Shown here one piece after another: positions 9,729 to 18,655 of a stretch of DNA of 64,000 bases. The DNA is from Bacteroides gallinarum DSM 18171 = JCM 13658. GTDB lineage: Bacteria; Bacteroidota; Bacteroidia; Bacteroidales; Bacteroidaceae. The position numbers and the translations under genes are program-made. The stretch spans positions 62,001-126,000 of the forward strand of contig NZ_KB894118.1 in assembly GCF_000374365.1 (NCBI RefSeq), in the 5' to 3' direction. How positions within the stretch are numbered: position 1 is the stretch's first letter; the number at the start of each line of letters is the position of its first letter. The notes beneath the pieces are model-generated. The model was not told the DNA's origin and did no database searches. It was given only the letters and a program-made list of their open reading frames with translations.

Positions 9729-10661
9729 ATGAAAAGATACATTGTATACAGCTTATTGGTACTGGCCGTTTCGGGGCTGTTCGTCTCCTGTAACCAAGAT
9801 ACGGACATCGACTACGGGAATAGTATTTTCGAAGGGGGGAGCGAAACTGCACAGAACGCTTTCGACCGGTGGATACAAAACAACTATACCGGCCCTTATA
9901 ACATCCAGTTGAAATATCACATGGAAGATAAGGAAAGCGATATGACACACGTACTTGTTCCGGCTACCTATGAAAAGTCGGTGGTACTGGCAAAAATAGT
10001 TAAACACGTATGGCTGGAGGCCTATGATGAAACTACCGGAAATCCGGACTTCCTGCGTCACTATGTTCCTAAGATACTACATTTTGTAGGTTCCCCGGCT
10101 TTTGAGGATAACGGGACAATGGTGGTTGGCACGGCAGAAGGCGGCATGAAGATTACCCTCTATAATGTGAACGACGTAGACCCGAAAAACATCAGCATCG
10201 ACATCCTGAACGAATATTACTTCCAGACCATGCACCATGAGTTCGCCCATATCCTGCACCAGACCAAGAGCTTCGACCCCTCTTTCGAGCGGATTACGGA
10301 AAATGCGTATGTGGGAGCCGACTGGTACATAAAAACCGACCCGGTAACCGGAGCATCGAGCTCCCGCTCCGATAAAGACGCCTGGTTGGAGGGATTTGTC
10401 ACGGCGTATGCCATGAGTGAACCGCGCGAGGACTTTGTGGAGAATATCTCCATGTATGTCACCAATACGGAAACCTACTGGGACGATATGCTTACCAATG
10501 CCGGCGACACCGGCAGGGCACTTATCCAGCGTAAGTTCGATATCGTGTACAACTACATGCTGCAAACCTGGAATATCGATTTAGACCGGTTACGTGAGGC
10601 CGTTCTTCGCCGGCAGAACGAGATTGCAAAAGGCGAAGTCGATTTAAGTGTAATTCAATAA
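9729..10661 (+). CDS. Zinc metallohydrolase lipoprotein (HEXXH), SusCD-associated
   Basis: 310 aa from the ATG at 9729; the frame is open further upstream but overlaps susD, and only this start gives a signal peptide with a lipobox (FVSC, Cys20). The zinc motif is HHEFAHILHQ (HEFAH, near residue 162). It matches the group of substrate-import-associated zinc metallohydrolase lipoproteins found beside SusCD pairs. It is expected to be anchored in the outer membrane. It lies 13 bp after susD in the same operon and is the only hydrolase of the locus, which suggests a peptide bond rather than a glycosidic target. That is an inference. Confidence 0.85.
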   Translation: MKRYIVYSLLVLAVSGLFVSCNQDTDIDYGNSIFEGGSETAQNAFDRWIQNNYTGPYNIQLKYHMEDKESDMTHVLVPATYEKSVVLAKIVKHVWLEAYDETTGNPDFLRHYVPKILHFVGSPAFEDNGTMVVGTAEGGMKITLYNVNDVDPKNISIDILNEYYFQTMHHEFAHILHQTKSFDPSFERITENAYVGADWYIKTDPVTGASSSRSDKDAWLEGFVTAYAMSEPREDFVENISMYVTNTETYWDDMLTNAGDTGRALIQRKFDIVYNYMLQTWNIDLDRLREAVLRRQNEIAKGEVDLSVIQ

Positions 10662-10674
10662 AACAAACGTGGAG

Positions 10675-12021
10675 ATGAAACAAAGATTATTCTTTTATAC
10701 CTTATTGCTTCTTACCGGCTTCTGTTGTCAGTCGTGCCTTTTCCAGGAAGACGATTTGTTCGGAGAACCCTCGGCGGTAAGGTCTGCAACGGCGGTAACC
10801 GGAGTGCAGGAGATATTGCAGAATGTACCGAACGGTTGGAAACTCGAATATTATGCAGGTACTGGCTATTCGTTGGGCGGTACTACCCTTCTGATGCGTT
10901 TCGCAGACGGACATGTCGATATGGCGGCCGGAACCGGGCCGAGCGCTTATAAACCGGGAACGGTGGTCGGGTCGTTATACCAGGTCACTGCCGAGCAGGC
11001 TACGATGATTACTTTCGACACCTGCAACCTGCTGCTGCATAATTATTCGACTCCCCTGGATGCCAACATGAGCCTGGAGGGAGATTACGAATTTATCGTA
11101 ATGAGCGCTTCCGAGGACAAAGTCGTGCTACAAGGTAAGCGGTATGGAAATATAATGGAGATGACACCGGTTCCTAAGGACATTCCATGGCGTATCGTGC
11201 TGGACGATATAGACGTCATCGAACAGGATGCCGGCGGACGGGCATACCGGTTGGAGAAAGACGGAAAGCTGCAAAAACTCTTCCTCCGCAATAACGGTAC
11301 GTTTGCCACGTTCTCGGCGTACGATGTCGCTACGGGAGCCGAAGAAATCGTATCGTATATATACACGGAGAAAGGGTTGAGGCTCTATACCGGTTATGAT
11401 GCGGGCGGAACAAACGTACAGAATTTTGAATGGGATAAGAAAGAGCGCCGGTTCGTATGCGTAGATGCAGACGCTTCCGGTGTGGTCCTTGTGGAATATG
11501 CTTTGGACAACCGTACCCCTTACGAGACATATGTAGGCAGTTATGAGGCTGCGGTCAGCCGGGTGGGCGAGGATGCCCAGGTCGTTACGGAAAACCTTTC
11601 CGTTACCATAACTCCCGATGTTGCCGGAGAAAGTTATTCGCTGAAAGGGCTGGTCGTGATAGAAGACCTCAAATTGTCGTTGGATATACCGCTCTTGTAC
11701 GATAAGACTACCGGCGAGCTGATACTGGACTCCCAGGTAATCGGCAATTATAATAACTATTACTACTTTGCCTGCGTGGCGGGCAGCGGCAATTACGCCC
11801 ATACCGAGCTGAACATGCCTGCCCGTCTGCGTGGCGGATTGGTGAGCGTTGTCGACGACCAGTCGCCGTTGAAGCTGCATTTCGTTGATAAGCTGAGCGC
11901 TACCGATACTTCCATGCTCGTCTGGTTATATGATTCGGAAGAATTTTCCATGTCGTCCGCTATGGGATACTGGTACTATTACACATTTATTTCGCTTACG
12001 AAGAAGGACCCTCAAAATTAA
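10675..12021 (+). CDS. DUF4302-like surface lipoprotein
   Basis: About 448 aa from the ATG at 10675; a GTG two codons earlier is the alternative. The lipobox is CQSC near residue 20. The N-terminal half resembles DUF4302 (VQEILQNVPNGWKLEYYAG, TLLMRFADGHVDM), a family found almost only in SusCD operons of Bacteroidetes. No catalytic motif is visible. It starts 13 bp after the metallohydrolase and is followed closely by three further lipoproteins, so it is part of the same surface complex or substrate-binding set. The family call is from memory of the motif and is moderately sure. Confidence 0.7.
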   Translation: MKQRLFFYTLLLLTGFCCQSCLFQEDDLFGEPSAVRSATAVTGVQEILQNVPNGWKLEYYAGTGYSLGGTTLLMRFADGHVDMAAGTGPSAYKPGTVVGSLYQVTAEQATMITFDTCNLLLHNYSTPLDANMSLEGDYEFIVMSASEDKVVLQGKRYGNIMEMTPVPKDIPWRIVLDDIDVIEQDAGGRAYRLEKDGKLQKLFLRNNGTFATFSAYDVATGAEEIVSYIYTEKGLRLYTGYDAGGTNVQNFEWDKKERRFVCVDADASGVVLVEYALDNRTPYETYVGSYEAAVSRVGEDAQVVTENLSVTITPDVAGESYSLKGLVVIEDLKLSLDIPLLYDKTTGELILDSQVIGNYNNYYYFACVAGSGNYAHTELNMPARLRGGLVSVVDDQSPLKLHFVDKLSATDTSMLVWLYDSEEFSMSSAMGYWYYYTFISLTKKDPQN

Positions 12022-12028
12022 TACGATT

Positions 12029-13078
12029 ATGACGAATAAGATAAATATATACTTGCTGCTTGCCGTCCTGGCAATAATATGGTCGGGGTGCGATAAGGAC
12101 GAAAATTCCGTTCCCGGGCTGGAGGTCATCTCTGCTACGGTCAATTTCCAGGCAACGGGAGGAGAAGGAGTAATCGAGTTGCGGTCGGCGGGCGAGGTAA
12201 CTGTACAGGCAGATGATACGGACTGGTGCTCCGTCAAGGAAGTAGAGGCATCCCGGATAACCTTCGGCGTGAAAGAAAATTACGGCATCGCAGGCAGGAA
12301 CATGTCTCTCACGGTCAGATGCGGAACAGCCAGCGAAACCCTTTATATCAGCCAGGCGGGAGCCGTTTTCGGCTATTTGAATGATGAGTGGATACTCCGT
12401 ACCTCCAACGAAGCGGCCGAAATACCGTTTACCCTATACGGGTCGTTGGACTTCGAAGTGAAAATCCCGACGGCATGCCAATCCTGGCTTTCGTTTGTGT
12501 GGGACAAAGATGCAAGGAAAGGCAAGTTCATTGTCGGGAAGAACGTATCGGGCTCTATGCGCGGCACTGATATCAGTGTGGTTTCCGGAAAACGCTCCGT
12601 TCGTTACCAGGTCATTCAGTACGATATGGATAATATGCTGGGAACCTGGCAGGGACAGTTCAGTGATATGGAAGCCGACTATGCCCTGACCGATGTGGAC
12701 ATACGGAAAGATGCCGACGGAACCTACACAGTGTCTAATATGCTGACAGGTTCGCCTTTCGTATTGCACGCATACGCTTCCGGAAACTGCCTGGCTTTTC
12801 CTGCCGGACAGAATACCGGTTCGGACGGCGGTTTGTATTTCTTCTTCGAACTGGTCGATGCAAAAGGCAATTTTGTAAGCAACCCGTCCCAAGCCATTAC
12901 TTTAGGTCCGGTCATGCAGGCAGACGGCAGTTTCATACTTGCTTTCGGCGGAGTGAAGGAAGCCGACCCGCTTGCTTTCGTACTGCGGGCGTACGAGGAT
13001 GAAAATATGGAGAACCTTTACGAAAGTCCTTTTATGCAGACCACCTTCTACTATATCCATTGCGCATTGTATAAATAA
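12029..13078 (+). CDS. BACON-domain lipoprotein
   Basis: 349 aa from the ATG at 12029; the open frame extends upstream into the previous gene, but only this start gives a signal peptide with lipobox (WSGC, Cys19). One BACON-type beta-sandwich spans about residues 30-105 (VNFQATGGEGVIEL, DWCSVKEV, TASETLYISQAG), and a second similar segment may follow. The C-terminal half is beta-rich and resembles a lipocalin-like or barrel fold (MLGTWQGQFSDMEADYAL). BACON domains are thought to bind glycans or mucin, or act as spacers on the cell surface. The gene starts 7 bp after its upstream neighbour. Confidence 0.72.
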   Translation: MTNKINIYLLLAVLAIIWSGCDKDENSVPGLEVISATVNFQATGGEGVIELRSAGEVTVQADDTDWCSVKEVEASRITFGVKENYGIAGRNMSLTVRCGTASETLYISQAGAVFGYLNDEWILRTSNEAAEIPFTLYGSLDFEVKIPTACQSWLSFVWDKDARKGKFIVGKNVSGSMRGTDISVVSGKRSVRYQVIQYDMDNMLGTWQGQFSDMEADYALTDVDIRKDADGTYTVSNMLTGSPFVLHAYASGNCLAFPAGQNTGSDGGLYFFFELVDAKGNFVSNPSQAITLGPVMQADGSFILAFGGVKEADPLAFVLRAYEDENMENLYESPFMQTTFYYIHCALYK

Positions 13079-13100
13079 GAAGTTCAAATATATCCTGTTT

Positions 13101-13487
13101 ATGAAACATACATTATCTATATTATTCCTGTTCTTCGTTAGCCTGTCGGTTGCCGGCTGCCACGACGACGATACGATAAGTTCCGAGCCCGTAACCGGGC
13201 AACACCTTACTTGCAGGATTTTCCTGCCGGAAGACGGTTCGGCGGTCAGCACGGACGAAAAGCTTATTATCCGCGGCGAAGGTACTGCCGATAACGGTAA
13301 AATCATTTCGGCCGAACTGAAAGTAGGCGGAATTACTATCTCGGATATCTCCTCCGTACCGTTCTATTATGAATATATCTTTACGAACACCTTGCCGGGA
13401 GAGTTGAAAATCGAGCTTCAGGTAAAGGGAGACGCAGATGCCGTTGCCGCTACTTCGGTAACGGTACATACGGTGGCGGGAAAATGA
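13101..13487 (+). CDS. Small lipoprotein with one Ig-like/PKD-like domain
   Basis: 128 aa from the ATG at 13101, which gives a signal peptide and lipobox (VAGC, Cys20). The rest looks like a single immunoglobulin-like beta-sandwich (IFLPEDGSAVSTDEKLIIRG, ending IELQVKGDADAVAATSVTVH). It has no enzymatic motif. It lies 22 bp after the BACON lipoprotein and 33 bp before the next, in the same operon. A role in substrate binding or in holding the surface complex together is inferred from position only. Confidence 0.65.
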   Translation: MKHTLSILFLFFVSLSVAGCHDDDTISSEPVTGQHLTCRIFLPEDGSAVSTDEKLIIRGEGTADNGKIISAELKVGGITISDISSVPFYYEYIFTNTLPGELKIELQVKGDADAVAATSVTVHTVAGK

Positions 13488-13520
13488 AACATTTATTATT
13501 AATCAAATAAAATTCAAGTT

Positions 13521-15071
13521 ATGAAGAAGTTAAGCTTATTATTATGTATAGCCTTAGGGCTATGGGCGTGCGGTGACGATGACCCTACGACGGAACCGGT
13601 TCCCGCACCGGGTACGGAGACACATGCTCCGGCGGTTAAAATCGAGAAGGTAACACCCTCTGAAAACTCGGTAGACATAAAGTTTACAGTAGAAGATGCC
13701 GAGAAAGCTGTGTATAAGGTCCTTTTAAGCAACGCCGCGCAACCTACCGCTGCGGAGCTTTTGGCAGACAAGGAGGCATCTCCCGTTAATGTGGCGGGCG
13801 AAACCGTACAGAAGTCAGGGTTGGAAATCAATAAAGAGTATGTGATTGTTGCGGCAGCCTCATACGGCGAAACCGTTTCCAAATTGGCGGTACAGACATT
13901 TAAGACGGAAACCATAACCTTTGCCGTAGAATTCTCCAACATTAAGTGGAACAGTGCGCAATACAAGATTACGCCGTCTAAAGAGACAGCTACTTATGTA
14001 CATCTGTATGCCAAGAAGGCCGATATGGATAAGTACGAGGGCAAGGACAATGAATTCCTTACGTTCTACATAGAATACCTGGAAGAACTGGCAAAAACAC
14101 TTCCGGAACTGACTTTTGCCGATATGCTGGATACAGGAGTAAAGGGCGAAATGCTCGCAACCCTGGAAGAAGATGCGGAATACGTAGTGGTAGCGTTCGG
14201 TTTGACGGCCGATAAAGTTGTAACGACCCCGTTGTACAGATTCGATTTCCGAACGACTAAATTCGAAGTGGCGGATGACTGTACGTTTGAGTTCGAATTC
14301 TCGAATGTCCTTCCCAATAATCTCGATGTAAAAGTTACCCCGTCCAAGGAAACGACACGCTGGTATGTAAGTGTGTCTTCCGCCGAACGTTTGGACGAAT
14401 ATACTGCTGAGGCATGGGCCGACCGTCTGATATTGCAGGAAACAGGGTATTTTGGCATAGACTGGGCAGGCGATAACTATATTTATACCGGTACGCGAAC
14501 CTTGAATGTCATGAATGATTTGAACCTTACGGAATTGAAACCCGAGCAGGAATATTTTGCTATTGCTTTCGGTGTGGATAAGAAAGGCGTACGTACAACC
14601 AGGGCTTTCGTTTCCGAAATGCAGAAAACACCGGCTCCGAGTACGGTTACAGGACTTACTATCGGCATTAACATCGATTTGAATGGAGCGTACGGAACAG
14701 CTATCACATATACTCCTTCCGACCTTTCGGCAGGGTATATGCTCGGAACGTTCTCAAAAGAAGATTTTGTAAAGCATGGAGCGACCGATGAGGAGTTCAT
14801 CCAATATTTTATCGAAAACTTCGGATATCTGTTAGGCTATGCTTATACGGGGGAATACACTGACAATGTCACTTATGTAGGTACGGTTTATCCCGGAGAA
14901 GAATATGTTACATGGGCTTTCGGTTACACACAGGAAGACGGAGCTACGACAGGCTTATTTAAGCAAGAGTTTACGGAACCGGACAGAACCAGTACCCCGG
15001 CAACTTCATCATTAAAGAGCGCGAAGAAGAAAAATATGAATTTTACGGAAAAAATGCTTTTTCATTTTTAA
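13521..15071 (+). CDS. Lipoprotein with three ~120-aa repeated beta-sandwich domains
   Basis: 516 aa. The lipobox is LWAC (Cys17). After an Fn3-like first domain (about 38-130), three similar segments begin near residues 132, 252 and 372, marked by ITPSKETATY, VTPSKETTRWY and YTPSDLSAGY. Each of these is followed by a helical stretch (ADMDKYEGKDNEFLTFYIEYL; ERLDEYTAEAW; KEDFVKHGATDEEFIQYFIENF). This repeat type also occurs in the lone lipoprotein at 38.7 kb. It is the last gene of the operon; a strong terminator follows. The function is unknown, and surface substrate binding is a guess. Confidence 0.72.
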   Translation: MKKLSLLLCIALGLWACGDDDPTTEPVPAPGTETHAPAVKIEKVTPSENSVDIKFTVEDAEKAVYKVLLSNAAQPTAAELLADKEASPVNVAGETVQKSGLEINKEYVIVAAASYGETVSKLAVQTFKTETITFAVEFSNIKWNSAQYKITPSKETATYVHLYAKKADMDKYEGKDNEFLTFYIEYLEELAKTLPELTFADMLDTGVKGEMLATLEEDAEYVVVAFGLTADKVVTTPLYRFDFRTTKFEVADDCTFEFEFSNVLPNNLDVKVTPSKETTRWYVSVSSAERLDEYTAEAWADRLILQETGYFGIDWAGDNYIYTGTRTLNVMNDLNLTELKPEQEYFAIAFGVDKKGVRTTRAFVSEMQKTPAPSTVTGLTIGINIDLNGAYGTAITYTPSDLSAGYMLGTFSKEDFVKHGATDEEFIQYFIENFGYLLGYAYTGEYTDNVTYVGTVYPGEEYVTWAFGYTQEDGATTGLFKQEFTEPDRTSTPATSSLKSAKKKNMNFTEKMLFHF

Positions 15072-15124
15072 TACTCTCCCCAAAATAGCTTCGGCTATCT
15101 AATTTTTTTTTGACAAGTGACCAT

Positions 15125-15163
15125 AGGATGTACCGGATGTGAATCGGGTACATCCTTTTTTTT
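15125..15163 (+). terminator. Rho-independent terminator of the ECF-SusCD operon
   Basis: A 10-bp perfect stem (AGGATGTACC at 15125-15134 with GGTACATCCT at 15147-15156) has a 12-nt loop and is followed by eight T residues. It lies 53 bp after the last gene of the operon. Confidence 0.88.
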
Positions 15164-15237
15164 CTCATAAACAGAAGCTATCCATACCGTTTGCTTATCC
15201 TACCGGAATTAGGGCTTATATCCTGGTTCACAGTATG

Positions 15238-15490
15238 AAACACTTTGTTTTCCCCTTTGGAACAAAGTGTTCACAGCATGAAAAACAAAGTGTTCACAAC
15301 ATGAAAAACAAAGTGTTCGCAGCGTGGAAAACAAAGTGTTCGCAGCGTGGAAAACAAAGTGTTCGCAACATGAAAAACAAAGTGTTCGCAGCATGGAAAA
15401 CAAAGTGTTCATGCCTATGGAACAGTTTGTTTCAAAGGGTGGAACAAACTGTTCCGACAGGGCGAACAATTAGTTCCAACTGTTGAAACA
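15238..15490 (+). repeat. Array of eleven 22-23-bp dyad repeats
   Basis: Units begin near 15238, 15261, 15284, 15307, 15330, 15353, 15376 and 15399 (exact 23-bp spacing) and then near 15421, 15443 and 15465 (22 bp). The shared core is ACAAAGTGTTC followed by a C/G-rich half and TGRAAA. Several units carry a short dyad, for example GGAACA-N3-TGTTCC, which is perfect at 15442-15456. There are no unique spacers between units, so it is not a CRISPR array. The frames that stay open through it are by-products of the repeat and are not called as genes. Confidence 0.9.
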
Positions 15491-15710
15491 CCATTCACTC
15501 CACATGCCGAATCCGGTAGGAAGCCTATTCTTTTTGTCTTATTCAGTGCCGGCAACTCCATGATATAATGCTAAAGGATACGGATATCACGGTATTTATC
15601 AGCTTATATCCCGTTTCCATACACTTTTGTGTGCGGTGCGTTCCCTGCCTCTTGTGTAGTGGACGGAAAAAAAGGCATAGGCAATCTTGTGCCGGAAAAA
15701 ATAATACTTC

Positions 15711-15743
15711 TTTAGGAAATATGAAGAATAACCATTACTTTTG
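15711..15743 (+). promoter_or_regulatory. Probable Bacteroides-type promoter for ilvE
   Basis: TACTTTTG at 15736-15743 matches the Bacteroides -7 element TAnnTTTG. A TTTA at 15711-15714, 21 bp upstream, is a near match to the -33 TTTG. The start of transcription would fall near 15750, giving a leader of about 250 nt before ilvE. Confidence 0.5.
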
Positions 15744-15763
15744 TTGCAAATAGTTAGTTTTGA

Positions 15764-15995
15764 ATAATTAATAGATAAATATCGAACGGACGGGTATTGA
15801 TAAACGGACGATAAACGGACAATAGACAGACTATAAACGAATAATAAACGAGCAATAGATAAGGCAATAGACAGATATAAACAGGCAATAAACAGAATAA
15901 ACGAACAATAACAGACTATAAACAGATAATAAACGGATATCTGAATACGCAGGTATTCGATAAGCGAATATAAATAACCGAATAATTAAATAAGC
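15764..15995 (+). repeat. Low-complexity A-rich leader before ilvE
   Basis: About 230 bp built almost wholly from short variants of ATAAACGGACAATA and ACAGACTATAAACAG, with very few T-rich or G-rich stretches on this strand. It contains no open frame of note and no strong hairpin. It lies between the likely promoter and the ilvE start, so it would be an unstructured 5' leader. Confidence 0.7.
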
Positions 15996-16000
15996 GAGAT

Positions 16001-17020
16001 ATGAAAGAACTGGATTGGGCTAATCTGCCGTTCGGCTATATGAAGACAGATTACAATGTGAGAATTTACTATCGTAACGAACAGTGGGGCGCATTGGAAG
16101 TATGCAGCGAGGAAACTATCCCTATGCACATGGCAGCCACCTGCTTGCACTATGGCCAGGAAGCATTCGAAGGCTTGAAAGCATTCCGTGGCAAAGACGG
16201 TAAGGTACGCATCTTCCGTCTGGAAGAAAATGCGGCGCGCCTGCAATCTACCTGCCGCGGTATCCTGATGCCCGAGCTGCCGACAGAACGTTTTAAGGAA
16301 GCCATTCTCAAAGTCGTGAAACTGAACGAACGCTTCATCCCGCCTTACGAATCGGGAGCCTCCCTGTATATCCGTCCGCTGCTAGTGGGTACGGGAGCGC
16401 AAGTCGGAGTACATCCGGCAAAGGAATACCTGTTCGTTGTGTTCGTAACGCCGGTAGGACCTTACTTCAAGGGAGGGTTCTCTACCAATCCGTACGTTAT
16501 TATCCGTGAGTTCGACCGTGCCGCACCGCTGGGCACAGGCATTTATAAAGTAGGTGGTAACTACGCGGCAAGCCTGCGCGCCAATAAGAAAGCGCACGAC
16601 TTGGGCTACGCCTGCGAATTCTACCTGGACGCTAAAGAAAAGAAATACATCGACGAATGCGGTGCAGCCAATTTCTTCGGCATCAAAGACAACACCTATA
16701 TCACACCGAAATCCACATCTATCCTTCCGTCCATTACCAACAAGAGCCTGATGCAACTTGCCGAGGACATGGGCATGAAGGTAGAGCGCCGTCCGGTTCC
16801 GGAAGAAGAACTGCTGACCTTCGAAGAAGCGGGCGCTTGCGGCACGGCAGCCGTTATCAGCCCTATCGAGCGCATCGACGATGTGGAGAACGGCAAGTCG
16901 TACGTCATTGCCAAAGACGGCAAGCCGGGACCCGTCTGCACCAAGCTGTACAATAAGCTGCGCGCTATCCAGTACGGCGACGAGCCCGATGTACACGGCT
17001 GGGTAACTATCGTGGAATAA
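16001..17020 (+). CDS. ilvE: Branched-chain amino-acid aminotransferase
   Basis: 339 aa, the usual size of the class IV PLP enzyme of the long BCAT type. The PLP lysine is in YKVGGNYAASLRANKKA; other family blocks are CLHYGQEAFEGLKAFRG near residue 48, SLYIRPLLVGTGAQVGV and AGACGTAAVISPIERI. It interconverts Leu, Ile and Val with their 2-oxo acids in the cytoplasm. The ATG at 16001 is the only start that keeps the family's N-terminus. The MBL-fold gene starts 3 bp after its stop, so the two are likely translated from one message. Confidence 0.96.
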   Translation: MKELDWANLPFGYMKTDYNVRIYYRNEQWGALEVCSEETIPMHMAATCLHYGQEAFEGLKAFRGKDGKVRIFRLEENAARLQSTCRGILMPELPTERFKEAILKVVKLNERFIPPYESGASLYIRPLLVGTGAQVGVHPAKEYLFVVFVTPVGPYFKGGFSTNPYVIIREFDRAAPLGTGIYKVGGNYAASLRANKKAHDLGYACEFYLDAKEKKYIDECGAANFFGIKDNTYITPKSTSILPSITNKSLMQLAEDMGMKVERRPVPEEELLTFEEAGACGTAAVISPIERIDDVENGKSYVIAKDGKPGPVCTKLYNKLRAIQYGDEPDVHGWVTIVE

Positions 17021-17023
17021 CGC

Positions 17024-17833
17024 ATGAATATAAAGATTACGACCCTCGTCGAAAATTCGGTTTACGGCAAGGGATTACAGGGAGAGCACGGGCTTTCCCT
17101 GCTTGTTGATACGGGTGGGCATCGCCTGCTGTTCGATACCGGGGCTTCCGACCTCTTTATACGCAACGCCCGGGTGCTCGGCATCGATTTGAGAGAAGTG
17201 GACTTCCTGGTGCTGTCGCACGGACATCGCGACCATACGGGCGGGCTGCACCACTTCCTTGCGCTGAACGATAAGGCGGAGGTTATCTGCAAGAAAGAAC
17301 TTTTCCGTCCGAAGTTCAAGGAGGAACGCGAAAACGGCGTGATACAGCCCGATGCGTTGGATAGCACCCGTTTCCGTTTTGTGGAAGAAACCACAGAGTT
17401 GTGCCCCGGCGTGTTCATCTTTCCGCAACTGGCGATAACTGACGAGGAAGATACACACTTCGAGCACTTCTTCACAACAGCGGAAGGAGGAGGCAGGCAA
17501 GCCGATACCTTTGCGGACGAGCTGGCGCTGGTGCTGAGGCAAACCGGCGGAATATCCGTTTTGAGCGCCTGCTCGCACCGGGGGATTACGAATATCGTCC
17601 GCACGGTGCAGGACAACTTTCCCCAGCAACCGTTGAGGCTGGTGCTGGGCGGCTTCCACATCCGTAATACGGAGAGGGAGAAATTCGAGGTGATAGCCCG
17701 TTTCTTTGAAAACCGCCTGCCGCAACGGTTGGGCGTTTGCCATTGCACGGGCATCGATAAATACGCATTGTTCCGTCAATGCTTCGGCGACCGGGTGTTC
17801 TACAACTATACCGGTCGGGTAGAAACACTTTAA
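17024..17833 (+). CDS. MBL-fold metallohydrolase
   Basis: 269 aa. The metal site is in [11 protein letters not shown] (HxHxDH), with further candidate ligands in SACSHRG and VLGGFHI. The closest named relatives are the archaeal-type dihydropterin ribofuranosylaminobenzene phosphate synthase-like MBL proteins, but in gut bacteria the reaction is usually not known. It sits 3 bp after ilvE and 10 bp before trmB, in an apparent ilvE-MBL-trmB operon. The fold is certain and the substrate unknown. Confidence 0.88.
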   Translation: MNIKITTLVENSVYGKGLQGEHGLSLLVDTGGHRLLFDTGASDLFIRNARVLGIDLREVDFLVLSHGHRDHTGGLHHFLALNDKAEVICKKELFRPKFKEERENGVIQPDALDSTRFRFVEETTELCPGVFIFPQLAITDEEDTHFEHFFTTAEGGGRQADTFADELALVLRQTGGISVLSACSHRGITNIVRTVQDNFPQQPLRLVLGGFHIRNTEREKFEVIARFFENRLPQRLGVCHCTGIDKYALFRQCFGDRVFYNYTGRVETL

Positions 17834-17843
17834 TACATACCGA

Positions 17844-18602
17844 ATGGGAAAGAATAAATTAGAGAAATTCGCCGATATGGCACGTTATCCGCACGTTTTC
17901 GAATACCCGTATTCGGCGGTGGACAACATTCCGTTTGACATGAGAGGGAACTGGCACGAACGGTTCTTCAAGAACGATAATCCGATTGTGCTGGAACTGG
18001 GTTGCGGCCGCGGAGAATATACGGTGGGGTTGGGACGCATGTTTCCCGATAAGAATTTCATCGGCGTAGACATTAAAGGCGCCCGCATGTGGACGGGAGC
18101 CACCGAGTCGCTGGAGGCAGGCATGAAAAACGTCGCCTTCCTGCGCACCAACATCGAAATCATAGACCGCTTTTTCGCACCGGGCGAGGTGAGCGAGATA
18201 TGGCTCACTTTCTCCGACCCGCAGATGAAGAAAGCCACTAAGCGCCTTACCTCTACCTACTTCATGGAGCGCTACCGCAAGTTCCTGAAAGACGGCGGTA
18301 CTATCCACGTAAAGACCGACAGCAATTTCATGTTCACCTATACCAGATACATGATAGAGAAGAACGGGCTTCCGGTAGAGTTCATCACCGACGACCTCTA
18401 CCACTCCGGGCTGGTGGACGATATTCTCGGTATCCGCACCTATTACGAGCAGCAATGGCTTGACCGCGGTTTAACCATAAAATACGTCAAGTTCCGGCTT
18501 CCGCAATGCGGCGAACTGCAAGAACCCGATGTGGAGATAGAGTTGGATGAGTACCGCAGCTACAACCGTAGCAAGCGCAGCGGCCTCCAGACAAGTAAAT
18601 AA
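17844..18602 (+). CDS. trmB: tRNA (guanine-N7-)-methyltransferase
   Basis: 252 aa. The SAM-binding motif is [16 protein letters not shown], followed by [13 protein letters not shown]; the family block [15 protein letters not shown] stands in for the more common FPDPWPKKRH and is a variant I associate with Bacteroidetes. The enzyme forms m7G46 in the variable loop of tRNAs. It begins 10 bp after the MBL gene. The C-terminal tail is basic ([10 protein letters not shown]). Confidence 0.93.
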   Translation: MGKNKLEKFADMARYPHVFEYPYSAVDNIPFDMRGNWHERFFKNDNPIVLELGCGRGEYTVGLGRMFPDKNFIGVDIKGARMWTGATESLEAGMKNVAFLRTNIEIIDRFFAPGEVSEIWLTFSDPQMKKATKRLTSTYFMERYRKFLKDGGTIHVKTDSNFMFTYTRYMIEKNGLPVEFITDDLYHSGLVDDILGIRTYYEQQWLDRGLTIKYVKFRLPQCGELQEPDVEIELDEYRSYNRSKRSGLQTSK

Positions 18603-18655
18603 CAAACGGGTTAAGCACAAGCGTTTACCGTTGAATACAATTTTCGTCGAATAGC

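Noticed and set aside
15139..15486. Open frames of 86-115 codons on both strands across the 23-bp array
   Set aside because: They arise from the repeat itself. The products are Trp/Cys/Lys-rich repeats with no start signal or recognisable domain.
15238..15490. Possible CRISPR array
   Set aside because: Units are contiguous, 22-23 bp long and have no unique spacers; no cas gene is in the window. The 54-bp array at 18.7 kb was rejected for the same reason.
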